A stretch of DNA of 64,000 nt from Streptomyces sp. Alt3 (GTDB lineage: Bacteria > Actinomycetota > Actinomycetes > Streptomycetales > Streptomycetaceae): NCBI RefSeq assembly GCF_030719215.1, contig NZ_CP120983.1:4464001-4528000 (forward strand), given 5' to 3'. Position 1 is the stretch's first letter; each line of letters begins with the position of its first letter. The position numbers were made by a program, and so were the translations under genes. The notes beneath the pieces were generated by a model, which had not been told where the DNA came from, ran no database searches, and saw only the letters and a program-made list of their open reading frames with translations. Positions 24,957 to 33,854 of this stretch are shown here, in pieces.

Positions 24957-25985
24957 ATGCCACGAGGACGCCACCGCCATTCGCCGCCCCTCCACAGGAT
25001 CCTGCCTCCCGCCGTGGTGGCCGGAGTGCCGGCGGTCTGTGCCGCCGGAGCCTGGCTCCTCGCGGAACCGCTGGCCCTGCGCACCCTGGTGGCCGTGACC
25101 GCTGCCGCGGCGGTCACCGGTGCCTGTCTGATGCGCAGCTGGGACCGGGCCGCGGGGCTGCGGGTCGCGGAGCTGACCCGTGCCCGGGCCAGCGACGAGT
25201 GGAAGACCGAGGAGCGCATAGCCGAGCTCGAGGCGGACCTCGAGGAATCAAGGGAACTGCGCACCCGGCTGGAGACGAAGCTGCGCCGCAAGCGCGTGGA
25301 GCTCGCCGGTCTGCGGGGCGAGCACGCCGGACTGCTGCGCCGGTACGCCAACGCGGAGACCGAGCGGGCCAGTGCGCTGGAGGGCCGTCGGCAGCTGGCC
25401 ATCGAGGCGACCGCGCCGCGTGAGCTCCTTCCCGCGCGGTCCACGCCGACGCCGGGCGCGTATCTGCGTGCCGCCCAGGCCCTGCGGGACCTGCCCCGCA
25501 ACGCGGCACTCCAGGAGGCGCGCGGCACGGCCGAGCTGGCCCGCCGGCGCGACCTCGCCGAAAGGTCCGCGGAGCGGGACCCGGAGGGCGACGGCCCGAA
25601 GGGGAAGCACGCGGCGGTCGCCGGAGCGGGTGACCTCCAGCACCGCCGTCCCCAGCCCGCCCCGCCCGCACCGCAGCTGTCGCCCGCAGCCGTGCGCCCG
25701 CCCCGCGCCGTACCCGCGGCGTCCGCCGTCGTCCCGTACGCCGCGGCGCGCCGTCACCTCGTCCCGCAGGGGAGCTTCGACTTCTTCGGCACGCAGAAGG
25801 CGACCGCCGCGATCGAGTCCGTGCAGAACGAGGACCTCGCGGACGTGGTGGGCGAGGAGGCGCTGGCGGCGCACCGTACGGGCACGGCCGAGAACCGTGC
25901 CGTCGGCAAGGTGATCGACCTGACGGCGCACGACGACACCGAGCAGCTCGAGGTCGTCGAGCTGCGCAGCGCGATCTCCTCGTAG
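24957..25985 (+). CDS. Membrane-anchored coiled-coil protein of unknown function
   Basis: The 342-residue protein has a basic N-terminus, then two hydrophobic segments (about residues 17-34 and 38-55), then a long charged helix with heptad character: ERIAELEADLEESRELRTRLETKLRRKRVELAGLRGEH. The middle is alanine- and proline-rich and the C-terminus acidic, ending LEVVELRSAISS. I do not recognise a domain with a known function. The layout suggests a membrane-tethered structural or scaffold protein with its tail in the cytoplasm. It is convergent with the nuoD-type gene, from which it is separated by a hairpin. Confidence 0.8.
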   Translation: MPRGRHRHSPPLHRILPPAVVAGVPAVCAAGAWLLAEPLALRTLVAVTAAAAVTGACLMRSWDRAAGLRVAELTRARASDEWKTEERIAELEADLEESRELRTRLETKLRRKRVELAGLRGEHAGLLRRYANAETERASALEGRRQLAIEATAPRELLPARSTPTPGAYLRAAQALRDLPRNAALQEARGTAELARRRDLAERSAERDPEGDGPKGKHAAVAGAGDLQHRRPQPAPPAPQLSPAAVRPPRAVPAASAVVPYAAARRHLVPQGSFDFFGTQKATAAIESVQNEDLADVVGEEALAAHRTGTAENRAVGKVIDLTAHDDTEQLEVVELRSAISS

Positions 25986-26007
25986 CCCGGGGCCCGTCGG
26001 CGCCGGG

Positions 26008-26028
26008 GCGGCCGGCGTCACCGGCCGC
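26008..26028. terminator. Shared hairpin between convergent genes
   Basis: GCGGCCGG (26008-26015) and CCGGCCGC (26021-26028) form a perfect 8-bp stem with loop CGTCA. It lies in the 69-bp gap between the coiled-coil gene and the nuoD-type gene. No T-run is visible. Confidence 0.5.
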
Positions 26029-26054
26029 ACGGTCTCCGAGGCCGGTGGCGCGAG

Positions 26055-27197
26055 CTACTTGTCGATGTCTCCGACGACGAAGAAGAGCGAGCCGAGGATC
26101 GCCACCATGTCGGCGACGAGCGTGCCCGGCAGCAGTTCGGTGAGCGCCTGGATGTTGTTGAACGAGGCGGAGCGCAGTTTCAGCCGGTACGGGGTCTTCT
26201 CGCCCGTGGACACCAGGTAGTAGCCGTTGATGCCCAGCGGGTTCTCGGTCCAGGCGTACGTGTGGCCCTCCGGCGCCTTGAGCACCTTGGGCAGCCGCTG
26301 GTTGATGGGACCGGGAGGCAGGTCGGCCATCCGGTCCAGGCAGGCGTCGGCGAGGTCCAGGGCGTTGTGCGTCTGTTCCAGCAGGCACTCGAAGCGGGCC
26401 AGGCAGTCGCCCTCGGTCCGGGTGACGACCCTGAGGGTGTCCTGGAGCTCCCCGTACGCGAGGTACGGCTCGTCGCGCCGCAGGTCGAAGTCGACGCCGG
26501 AGGCCCTGGCGATCGGCCCGGACACCCCGTAGGCGTGCACGGCCTCGGCGGACAGGACGCCCACCCCGCGGGTGCGGCCCCGGAAGATCTCGTTGCCGAG
26601 CACCAGCCGGTCGTACACGTCCATGCGTGAACGCACCGATGCCACGGCGTCCCTGGCCCGGCCGAGCCAGCCCGCCGGCAGGTCCTCCTTGAGACCGCCG
26701 ACGCGGTTGAACATGTAGTGCATGCGGCCGCCGGAGACCTCCTCCATCGCGGCCTGGAGCTCCTCGCGCTCCCGGAACGCGTGGAACATCGGGGTGATCC
26801 CGCCGAGTTCGAGGGGGTAGGAGCCCAGGAACATCAGATGGTTGAGGACCCGGTTCAGCTCGGCGAGCAGCGTCCTCGTCCAGACGGCGCGCTCGGGCAC
26901 CTCCATGCCGAGCATCCGCTCGACGGCCATGACGACCCCGAGCTCGTTGGAGAACGCCGACAGCCAGTCGTGGCGGTTGGCGAGCATGATGATCTGGCGG
27001 TAGTCCCTGGCCTCGAAGAGCTTCTCGGCGCCCCGGTGCATGTAGCCGATGACGGGTTCGGCCTGCTGGATCCGCTCGCCGTCCAGGACGAGCCGCAGCC
27101 GGAGCACACCGTGGGTGGAGGGGTGCTGCGGACCGATGTTCAGCACCATGTCGGTGCTCTCCGCCGCGCCGCCGATGCCGATCGTCGTCTCCGTCAT
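26055..27197 (-). CDS. nuoD2: NADH-quinone oxidoreductase subunit D homologue, stand-alone (NuoD2)
   Basis: The 380-residue protein is a full-length homologue of the 49-kDa/NuoD subunit that lines the quinone site of complex I. Visible motifs are NIGPQHPSTHGVLRL (residues 20-34), MHRGAEKLFEARDYRQ (from 53), GISP-like GVSGPIARASG and the C-terminal GSLFFVVGDIDK. Canonical NuoD ends in DR, here DK. No other nuo gene is in the window, so it is encoded away from the main nuo operon. Its start overlaps the stop of a MidA-family methyltransferase gene by 4 bp. It could be an alternative complex I subunit or belong to a partial complex. Confidence 0.9.
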   Translation of the reverse strand: MTETTIGIGGAAESTDMVLNIGPQHPSTHGVLRLRLVLDGERIQQAEPVIGYMHRGAEKLFEARDYRQIIMLANRHDWLSAFSNELGVVMAVERMLGMEVPERAVWTRTLLAELNRVLNHLMFLGSYPLELGGITPMFHAFREREELQAAMEEVSGGRMHYMFNRVGGLKEDLPAGWLGRARDAVASVRSRMDVYDRLVLGNEIFRGRTRGVGVLSAEAVHAYGVSGPIARASGVDFDLRRDEPYLAYGELQDTLRVVTRTEGDCLARFECLLEQTHNALDLADACLDRMADLPPGPINQRLPKVLKAPEGHTYAWTENPLGINGYYLVSTGEKTPYRLKLRSASFNNIQALTELLPGTLVADMVAILGSLFFVVGDIDK

Positions 27198-28264
27198 GCG
27201 GGACAGTATCCCTCCTCACGGTCCGGGACCCGATGCCGCAGCCAGCCGAAGTCGCCCAGCCCGCCCCGGGCCGTGAGCTCCGCCGCCTCCCCCGCCGAGG
27301 CGAGCGCCCGCACATAGCCGACGGGATCGGCCGACGCCTGTGCCAGCGGTGGACGTCCGCCGCCGACGCCCAGTTCCCTCAGCGCCGTCCGCTGGTCCAG
27401 GAGCTCGGCCGTACCGCCCGCGGCCGCCGCGCAGGCGTCCAGTGCCACGTGCGAGGTCAGGTCGCAGCTCCCGTCGGGCACCGGCGGCACCTCACGGCCG
27501 TCCCGGAACCCGGTGAGCGTGCCGAACGGCGGCCTCGACGCCCGTACATGGGCGTAGTCCACCGCCACCGCGGCTCCGCCGGCCAGCGAGTCGACCGCTC
27601 GTGCCCAGGCCTCGTCGCGGGGACGGCCGATCTCCGCGCGCTCGCCGGGCCGGGTCAGCGGCCACCAGCGGCTCAGCCAACGGGCGTCCGCCCCGGTCAC
27701 CGTGTCGCCGAGCCGCTCGGTGCCGTCGGTCCCGCGCACGAGCACGTAGCGGGGTACCCCGTCCGCGTCGGCCTCGGCGACATCCGTGGGCACGTTGTCC
27801 AGCCATTCGTTGGCGAACAGCAGTCCCCGTACTTCCCGCGGGAGTTCGGCGCGCCACTCGACGGCCGGGTCCAGACCCGGCGGGCGCGGGGCGATCTCCA
27901 CGGCGTACGCCCGTACGGTGAGGCCGGGGGCCAGGGATCCGTCCCGCAGCGCGGCCAGCACTCCGGTCAGCAGCTCGCCGCGCCCCGCTCCCACGTCGAC
28001 CAGGTCGACCGAGTCCGTGCCCAGCTCCCGCGCCGTGCCCGCCAGCAGCCGGGCGACGGCGGTGGCGAACAGGGGGGAGACGTGCACCGAGGTGCGGAAG
28101 TGCCCCACCGGGCCCTCGGGGCGCCGGTAGAACCCCTCTTCCCCGTACAAAGCGGTCTCGGCCGCTTCCTGCCAGAGGCACCAGTCATACGTCACGTAGG
28201 CAAGTCTCCACCTTGGGGAGTACGGTCCCAGGACCCGGATCGGCCCTTCGGCTGACCCGGGCAC
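27194..28264 (-). CDS. SAM-dependent methyltransferase, MidA/NDUFAF7 family (DUF185)
   Basis: The 356-residue protein has SAM-binding motif VDLVDVGAGRGELLTGVLAAL and the DUF185 signature LLFANEWLDNVPTDV. In mitochondria NDUFAF7, of this family, dimethylates an arginine of NDUFS2 (the NuoD homologue) during complex I assembly. This gene is transcribed just before, and overlaps by ATGA, a nuoD homologue, so the neighbour is the obvious substrate candidate. The start is uncertain: GTG 28264 is used, but a GTG near 28196 begins nearer the recognisable TYDWCLWQEAAETALYGE sequence. Confidence 0.87.
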   Translation of the reverse strand: MPGSAEGPIRVLGPYSPRWRLAYVTYDWCLWQEAAETALYGEEGFYRRPEGPVGHFRTSVHVSPLFATAVARLLAGTARELGTDSVDLVDVGAGRGELLTGVLAALRDGSLAPGLTVRAYAVEIAPRPPGLDPAVEWRAELPREVRGLLFANEWLDNVPTDVAEADADGVPRYVLVRGTDGTERLGDTVTGADARWLSRWWPLTRPGERAEIGRPRDEAWARAVDSLAGGAAVAVDYAHVRASRPPFGTLTGFRDGREVPPVPDGSCDLTSHVALDACAAAAGGTAELLDQRTALRELGVGGGRPPLAQASADPVGYVRALASAGEAAELTARGGLGDFGWLRHRVPDREEGYCPA

Positions 28265-28278
28265 CGATCAGCTGTCCC

Positions 28279-28284
28279 TACGCT
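28279..28284 (+). promoter_or_regulatory. -10 element TACGCT for a probably leaderless transcript
   Basis: TACGCT lies 7 bp upstream of the GTG at 28292 with no ribosome-binding site between. The spacing fits leaderless initiation of the kinase gene. Confidence 0.45.
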
Positions 28285-28291
28285 GGGTAAC

Positions 28292-29500
28292 GTGCAGCGC
28301 TTCTACGATTTCATCCGCAGACACCCGACGGGCGTCGACATCCTCTGGGCTGTCCTCCTCCTCGGGTTCTCCGGCGTGTCCATCGTGACCGACCAGATCG
28401 GTGCCGGCCTGGAGCGCGTCGCCGGGGTGCCGATCGCCGTCGGCCTGTCCGTCGTGGTCGCGCTGCGCCGCCGCTTCCCGGAGAGGATGCTGCTGCTCGC
28501 CATCCTGATGGGACTTGCCCAGCTGGCGCTCGGAGTACGGCCGGACGTGGCGGACTTCGCCATGCTGGTGATCACGTACACGGTGGCCACGGTGGGGGAG
28601 CGCTGGGCGTCCCGGCTCGCCCTCGGATGCAGCCTGGCCGCGGCGGGGATCTCGCGTCTGCGCTGGCCCGACGACGCACCGTACGGCGGCTGGGCGCAGT
28701 CGCTCGGCTACGTCGTGATCATGACCGTGCCCTTCGTCCTGGCCTGGGTGCTCGGCGACTCCATACGCACCCGGCGGGCCTACTTCAGTCAGCTGGAGGA
28801 GCGGGCCGCACGGCTGGAGCGGGAGCGCGAGGCGCAGTCGAAGGTGGCCGTGGCCGCCGAACGGGCCCGTATCGCCCGCGAACTGCACGACGTCGTCGCG
28901 CACAACGTCTCGGTGATGGTGGTCCAGGCGGACGGCGCCGCGTATGTCATGGACTCGTCCCCGGATCAGGCCCGGCAGGCGCTGGAGACCATCTCCGGCA
29001 CGGGCCGTCAGGCGCTGGCCGAGATGCGGCGGCTGCTCGGGGTCCTCAGGACCGGGGATGCCCAGGAGGGCGGGGAGTACGTTCCCCAGCCCGACGTCGA
29101 ACAGATCGAGGAACTCGTCGGCAAGGTCAGGGAGACCGGCCTCGCGGTGGACTTCAGGATCGAGGGCACCCCGCGCCCGCTGCCGAGCGGGGTCGAGCTG
29201 ACCGCGTACCGCATCGTCCAGGAGGCGCTCACCAACACCCGTAAGCACGGCGGCCCGGACGCCGGGGCGAGCGTGCGGCTGGTCTACTTCGACGACGGGC
29301 TGGGCCTGCTCGTCGAGGACGACGGCCGCGGCGCCCCGCACGAGCTCTACGAGGACGGCGGCGCCGACGGTGCGGGGCAGGGGATGATCGGGATGCGCGA
29401 GCGGGTCGGCATGGTCGGCGGCACGCTCGACGCGGGCCCGCGTCAGGGCGGCGGGTTCCGGATCAGCGCCCTGCTCCCGCTCAAGCCGGCCGAACAGTGA
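28292..29500 (+). CDS. Two-component sensor histidine kinase (NarL-type, HisKA_3)
   Basis: The 402-residue kinase has four to five membrane segments in residues about 15-155, with almost no external loops, so it probably senses a membrane signal. The dimerisation/phospho-acceptor helix reads ERARIARELHDVVAHNVSVMVVQ, with the histidine in ELHDVVAH. The ATPase domain shows TAYRIVQEALTNTRKHGG (N box) and VEDDGRG plus GMIGMRERVGMVGG. It is followed after 20 bp by its response regulator. The signal is unknown. Confidence 0.93.
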   Translation: MQRFYDFIRRHPTGVDILWAVLLLGFSGVSIVTDQIGAGLERVAGVPIAVGLSVVVALRRRFPERMLLLAILMGLAQLALGVRPDVADFAMLVITYTVATVGERWASRLALGCSLAAAGISRLRWPDDAPYGGWAQSLGYVVIMTVPFVLAWVLGDSIRTRRAYFSQLEERAARLEREREAQSKVAVAAERARIARELHDVVAHNVSVMVVQADGAAYVMDSSPDQARQALETISGTGRQALAEMRRLLGVLRTGDAQEGGEYVPQPDVEQIEELVGKVRETGLAVDFRIEGTPRPLPSGVELTAYRIVQEALTNTRKHGGPDAGASVRLVYFDDGLGLLVEDDGRGAPHELYEDGGADGAGQGMIGMRERVGMVGGTLDAGPRQGGGFRISALLPLKPAEQ

Positions 29501-29520
29501 CTGCCAGGACTGGAGACCCC

Positions 29521-30195
29521 ATGGCGATCCGCGTGATGCTCGTCGACGACCAGGTGCTGCTGCGCACCGGCTTCCGGATGGTGCTCGCCGCCCAGCCGGA
29601 CATGGAGGTCGTCGCGGAGGCGGGCGACGGGGCCGAGGCGGTCGAGATCCTGCGGTCCACAGCCGTCGACGTGGTGCTGATGGACGTCCGCATGCCGAGG
29701 CTGGACGGTGTCGAGGCGACCCGGCGCATCCGCGCGCGGACCGATCCGCCCAAGGTGCTGATCCTGACCACGTTCGACCTGGACGAGTACGCGTTCTCCG
29801 GACTCAAGGCGGGCGCCAGCGGGTTCATGCTCAAGGACGTGCCGCCCGGCGAACTGCTCTCCGCCATCCGTTCGGTGCACAGCGGGGACGCCGTCGTGGC
29901 ACCGTCCACGACCCGCAGGCTGCTCGACCGGTTCTCGCCGATGCTGCCGAGCGGCAGCAAGGAGCCGCAGCACAAGCACGTCGAGAAGCTGACGGGGCGC
30001 GAGCGCGAGGTGATGATGCTGGTCGCCCAGGGGCTGTCGAACGGCGAGATCGCGGGCCGTCTGGTGCTGTCCGAAGCGACGGTGAAGACCCACGTGGGCC
30101 GCATCCTCACCAAGCTCGGCCTGCGCGACCGCGTTCAGGTGGTCGTGCTCGCGTACGAGACGGGCCTGGTCAGGGCCGGCGGCGGGGCCGGCTGA
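29521..30195 (+). CDS. LuxR-family response regulator (partner of the upstream kinase)
   Basis: The 224-residue protein has a receiver domain with acidic pocket VDDQ, phospho-acceptor aspartate in VVLMDVRMPRLDG and the conserved lysine in FMLKDVPPGEL. Its C-terminal helix-turn-helix reads LTGREREVMMLVAQGLSNGEIAGRLVLSEATVKTHVGRIL, typical of NarL/LuxR regulators. The ATG at 29521 begins MAIRVMLVDDQ and is preferred to an in-frame GTG at 29497. No target gene can be read from context. Confidence 0.94.
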   Translation: MAIRVMLVDDQVLLRTGFRMVLAAQPDMEVVAEAGDGAEAVEILRSTAVDVVLMDVRMPRLDGVEATRRIRARTDPPKVLILTTFDLDEYAFSGLKAGASGFMLKDVPPGELLSAIRSVHSGDAVVAPSTTRRLLDRFSPMLPSGSKEPQHKHVEKLTGREREVMMLVAQGLSNGEIAGRLVLSEATVKTHVGRILTKLGLRDRVQVVVLAYETGLVRAGGGAG

Positions 30196-30237
30196 CCGAC
30201 GGGCCGGCTGATCCGGCGGGTCACGGCGGGGCGCCGC

Positions 30238-31356
30238 TCACCGCAGTACTCCCTCCAGGAAGTCGCTGCCCAGCCGCGCCACGACGGTGAGGTCCAGCGA
30301 GTGCAGGACGTACCGGCCGCGTCGCCGGGTGGTGGCCAGGCCGGCCTTCTTGAGCACCCCCAGGTGGCGGGAGACCTCGGGGGGCGTGATGCCGAGCGAG
30401 TCGGCGAGCTCACCGGTGGTGTACGGGGAACGGGCCAGGTTGCGGCAGATCCGCATCCGCAGGGGATGGGCCAGCGCTTCCAGCCGGAGCTGGAGCAGCT
30501 CGACGGAGGCGGGGGAGGGCAGCTCCGGGCGGTGGACCGGGTAGTGGATCACCGGACGCCAGCCGGGGGCGTGCAGCACCATCAGATGAGGCCAGCCGAA
30601 GCTGGTCGGGACGAGGGTGAGGCCGGTGCCCGCGGCCGATCCCGTGGCGTCGGTCCGGCCCGTGGACAGCTTGTCGGCGCTGATCCTGCCGATCTCCTCG
30701 TCCAGGGACAGGGCTGCGGAGACGGCTTCCAGGGCCGCGCCGACGCCCTTGCGCCGCAGCAGCTCGGTCTTGTGCCGTGCGTCGGCGGCCAGCTGGACCT
30801 GTACACGCCGCCAGGTGTCGGCGAAGAAGGCCTGGTCGCAGTCCTCCAGGAGGCGCCGGATCCAGATGCGTACGGCGGCGGGGTCGGCCAGCAGCTGCCG
30901 GGTGAAGTCCAGCTGTTCCGGTCCCCTGGCGGTCGCCATCTCGACCGCGCGCGCCCGCGTCCGCGCGTCGGTGAGCGGGGAGGGGCCTCCGGTGTCGTAC
31001 AGACTCGAACAGGTGAATTCCAGGGCGGCCGAGACGAACCGTTCGTCGTCGAGTTCGTCCAGGATGTCGAGGTCCTCGGCGAGCGTCGAGCCGGTCCTGC
31101 CGTCCCCGCCGCGGACACCGGCGAACGGCATGAAGATGTCGGAGAAGGTGTTCCGCCACAGGAACTCGGCCTCGTGCAGCCGGTCCGCGAGGTCCGGCTC
31201 CAGGGCCGCGGAGGTCGCGGTCGTCCAGCCGTGCAGGCCGGGGTGGTGTCCGGGCTCGGAAAGGGCATGGAGGGCCAGCCCCAGCTCGGCGAGGGGGGAG
31301 GTCTCGAAAACTATGCGCTCGGGAGGCAGGCCGGCGATGTCGATGTGCACGCTCAC
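30238..31356 (-). CDS. ArsR-like winged-helix regulator with DUF5937 domain
   Basis: The 372-residue protein has an N-terminal DUF5937 region beginning MSVHIDIAGLPPERIVFETSPLAELGLAL. A C-terminal ArsR-type winged helix follows: RLEALAHPLRMRICRNLARSPYTTGELADSLGITPPEVSRHLGVLKKAGL. The DNA-binding half is clear; the N-terminal half probably binds a ligand, which is unknown. It starts at GTG 31356. The 98-bp gap to the divergent 52-residue gene probably holds operators for both. Confidence 0.87.
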   Translation of the reverse strand: MSVHIDIAGLPPERIVFETSPLAELGLALHALSEPGHHPGLHGWTTATSAALEPDLADRLHEAEFLWRNTFSDIFMPFAGVRGGDGRTGSTLAEDLDILDELDDERFVSAALEFTCSSLYDTGGPSPLTDARTRARAVEMATARGPEQLDFTRQLLADPAAVRIWIRRLLEDCDQAFFADTWRRVQVQLAADARHKTELLRRKGVGAALEAVSAALSLDEEIGRISADKLSTGRTDATGSAAGTGLTLVPTSFGWPHLMVLHAPGWRPVIHYPVHRPELPSPASVELLQLRLEALAHPLRMRICRNLARSPYTTGELADSLGITPPEVSRHLGVLKKAGLATTRRRGRYVLHSLDLTVVARLGSDFLEGVLR

Positions 31357-31454
31357 CCCTCCATGGTGCGGGGTGCCGGGACGGTTCCGGACGCCACTTG
31401 ACTGCGGTCGTCAATCCACGGGCGGACCCGCCGGGCCGGAGCCAGGCTGGATGC

Positions 31455-31613
31455 ATGGACATCGTTCAGCAGTACATGCTCGACAGCTACCGGGCCGCGC
31501 GGCGCGGTGAGGCGCCGCCCCCGCCGCCCGGCTCCCACGACCGCGAGGTCCTGCGCGGGATCCGCAGCCGTATCCGTGCCTGGGCGGCTGCACACCGGCC
31601 GCCCCTGGCCTGA
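31455..31613 (+). CDS. Small conserved-looking protein, 52 residues
   Basis: The product MDIVQQYMLDSYRAARRGE continues through a proline-rich link into a basic helix ending RSRIRAWAAAHRPPLA. No domain is recognised. Similar MDIVQQYMLD-type small proteins occur in other Streptomyces, as far as I recall. Third-position G/C use is high, as in its neighbours, which supports coding. It is divergent from the DUF5937 regulator and may be its target. The 265 bp downstream hold no further gene; the AT-richer stretch near 31765-31835 is the likely promoter of the cofactor operon. Confidence 0.55.
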   Translation: MDIVQQYMLDSYRAARRGEAPPPPPGSHDREVLRGIRSRIRAWAAAHRPPLA

Positions 31614-31878
31614 GGCGGGGCCGGGGCCCGCCGCTCCGCGCGGCGCCTCCTCGGGCGGCCGCGGGCGGGCCCGCCTCCGGTTCCGCCGCTGTGCCCGCCG
31701 ACGACTCCCGTGGGACGATCACCCGCCGGGCCGCTGATGCCGCCCGGCCCGGGTGTTCGCGGTGCGCAGAAGTTATCCACAGGCTGTGGACGGCCGTGGG
31801 GTGTGACGAAACGCTGGCGTAGCATGCAGAGAAATCGTCCGGTACCCACCGCGGACTGGAACGGAAGGCCGTCGCCGC

Positions 31879-32844
31879 GTGAACGCATCAGTTTCCAGAG
31901 AAGCCCTCGACGCGAGGGACCGCCCTGCCCGCCTCACCGTCGGAGTCGTCGGTGCGGGCCGGGTCGGCCCCGCCCTCGCCGCCTCGCTGCAGCTCGCCGG
32001 GCACCGCCCGGTCGCCGTGTCCGGTGTCTCCGACGCATCCGTGCGCCGGGCCGCAGCCCTGCTCCCCGACGTCCCCCTGGTCACCCCCGCCGAGGTCCTC
32101 GCGCGCGCCGAGCTCGTGCTGCTGACCGTCCCCGACGACACGCTGCCAGGCCTGGTCGAAGGCCTCGCCGAGACCGGCGCCGTGCGACCCGGGCAGCTGC
32201 TCGTCCACACCTCCGGGCGGTACGGGACCCAGGTGCTCGACCCCGCGCTGCGGGCCGGCGCCCTCCCGCTCGCCCTGCATCCGGCGATGACCTTCACCGG
32301 CACCTCCGTCGATGTCCAGCGGCTGGCGGGCTGCTCCTTCGGCGTCACCGCCCCCGAGGAGCTCAGGCTCGCGGCCGAGGCGCTCGTCATCGAGATGGGC
32401 GGCGAGCCCGAGTGGATCGCCGAGGAGTCCCGGCCGCTCTACCACGCGGCCCTCGCCCTCGGCTCGAACCACCTGGTCACCCTCGTCGCGCAGTCGATGG
32501 ACCTGCTCCGGCAGGCCGGGGTGGGCGCGCCCGACCGCATGCTCGGCCCCCTGCTCGGAGCCGCGCTCGACAACGCCCTGCGCTCCGGCGACGCGGCGCT
32601 GACCGGCCCGGTCGCCCGGGGTGACGCGGGCACGGTGTCCGCGCACATCCGGGAGCTGCGCGCGCACGCGCCGCAGACGGTGGCCGGGTACCTCGCCATG
32701 GCGCGCGCCACGGCCGACCGGGCACTGGACCACGGCCTGCTCAAGCCGGAGTCCGCGGAGGCGCTGCTCGGCGTCCTGTCGGACAACGGCGCCGCGAACG
32801 GAACGAACGGTCCCGGCGAATCCGGGCCGGGGGAGAAGCGATGA
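31879..32844 (+). CDS. Rossmann-like DUF2520 protein (ketopantoate reductase-like)
   Basis: The 321-residue protein has an N-terminal NAD(P)-type Rossmann motif VGVVGAGRVGPALAASL at about residue 19 and the DUF2520 C-terminal domain (SRPLYHAALALGSNHLVTLV). It overlaps panC by ATGA. Proteins of this type are often encoded next to panC and have been suspected to supply a reductase step for pantoate, but I know of no proof. It starts at GTG 31879 and is the first gene of the five-gene cofactor operon. Confidence 0.88.
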   Translation: MNASVSREALDARDRPARLTVGVVGAGRVGPALAASLQLAGHRPVAVSGVSDASVRRAAALLPDVPLVTPAEVLARAELVLLTVPDDTLPGLVEGLAETGAVRPGQLLVHTSGRYGTQVLDPALRAGALPLALHPAMTFTGTSVDVQRLAGCSFGVTAPEELRLAAEALVIEMGGEPEWIAEESRPLYHAALALGSNHLVTLVAQSMDLLRQAGVGAPDRMLGPLLGAALDNALRSGDAALTGPVARGDAGTVSAHIRELRAHAPQTVAGYLAMARATADRALDHGLLKPESAEALLGVLSDNGAANGTNGPGESGPGEKR

Positions 32845-33854
32845 ACACCGCACCCGCCACCCTGCTGCGCTCCGCCGCCGAGCTGGAAGCCCTCGGCCGG
32901 GCCGCCGGCGCCCGCCGCGCCGTCGTCATGACGATGGGCGCTCTCCACGACGGCCACGCCACCCTGATCCGCGCGGCACGCGCCGCGGCGGGTCCCGAGG
33001 GCCAGGTCGTGGTCACCGTCTTCGTCAACCCGCTCCAGTTCGGTGAGGCCGCCGACCTCGACCGCTACCCCCGCACCCTGGACGCCGACCTCGCCGTCGC
33101 CTCGGAGGCCGGAGCGGACGCGGTCTTCGCCCCCTCCGTCGACGAGGTCTACCCCGGCGGCGATCCCCAGGTCAGGATCACCGCCGGCCCCATGGGCGAG
33201 CGGCTGGAGGGCGCCGCCCGCCCCGGGCACTTCGACGGCATGCTCACCGTCGTCGCCAAGCTCCTCCACCTCACCCGGCCGGACGCCGCGTTCTTCGGGC
33301 AGAAGGACGCCCAGCAGCTGGCGCTGGTCCGCCGCATGGCGCGCGACCTGAACTTCGGCATCGACATCGTCGCGGTGCCGACCGTCCGCGACCCTGACGG
33401 CCTCGCGCTCTCCAGCCGGAACCGCTTCCTCTCCGCCGAGGAGCGCAGCACCGCGCTGGCCCTGCCCAGGGCCCTGTTCGCCGCCCGCGACCGGCTCGCC
33501 GCCCAGCAGACACTGCACGCCCGCGCCCGGACGGTGCCGGAGCGCGAGGGGCGGGCCGACGCCCTCACCCGCCTCGGTGAGGCACGCGCGGCAGCCGACA
33601 CACAGGCCGTGGCGCTGGCCCGGCCGACCGTCGCACCCTCTGCGGTGCTGGCCGCCGCACGGGCCGTCCTGGACGAGGCGGCCGAGCAGGACGTGCCGCT
33701 CACCCTGGACTACGTCGCGCTCGTCGACCCGGCGGACTTCACCGACGTGCCCGACGACCGCGCCGTCGGCGAGGCGGTCCTGGCCGTCGCGGCGCGGGTG
33801 GGGGCCACCCGCCTGATCGACAACATCCCGCTGACCCTCGGAGCGCTCACGTGA
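32841..33854 (+). CDS. panC: Pantothenate synthetase
   Basis: The 337-residue ligase joins pantoate to beta-alanine with ATP through a pantoyl-adenylate. The HIGH-type motif appears in VMTMGALHDGHATLIRAAR, then VFVNPLQFGEAADLDRYPRTLDADL, GHFDGMLTVVAKL, FFGQKDAQQL and LALSSRNRFLSAEER with the KMSKS-equivalent serines. An alanine-rich insert near residues 215-260 makes it longer than the usual 280-300. It overlaps both neighbours by 4 bp, so expression is tightly coupled. Confidence 0.95.
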   Translation: MNTAPATLLRSAAELEALGRAAGARRAVVMTMGALHDGHATLIRAARAAAGPEGQVVVTVFVNPLQFGEAADLDRYPRTLDADLAVASEAGADAVFAPSVDEVYPGGDPQVRITAGPMGERLEGAARPGHFDGMLTVVAKLLHLTRPDAAFFGQKDAQQLALVRRMARDLNFGIDIVAVPTVRDPDGLALSSRNRFLSAEERSTALALPRALFAARDRLAAQQTLHARARTVPEREGRADALTRLGEARAAADTQAVALARPTVAPSAVLAAARAVLDEAAEQDVPLTLDYVALVDPADFTDVPDDRAVGEAVLAVAARVGATRLIDNIPLTLGALT

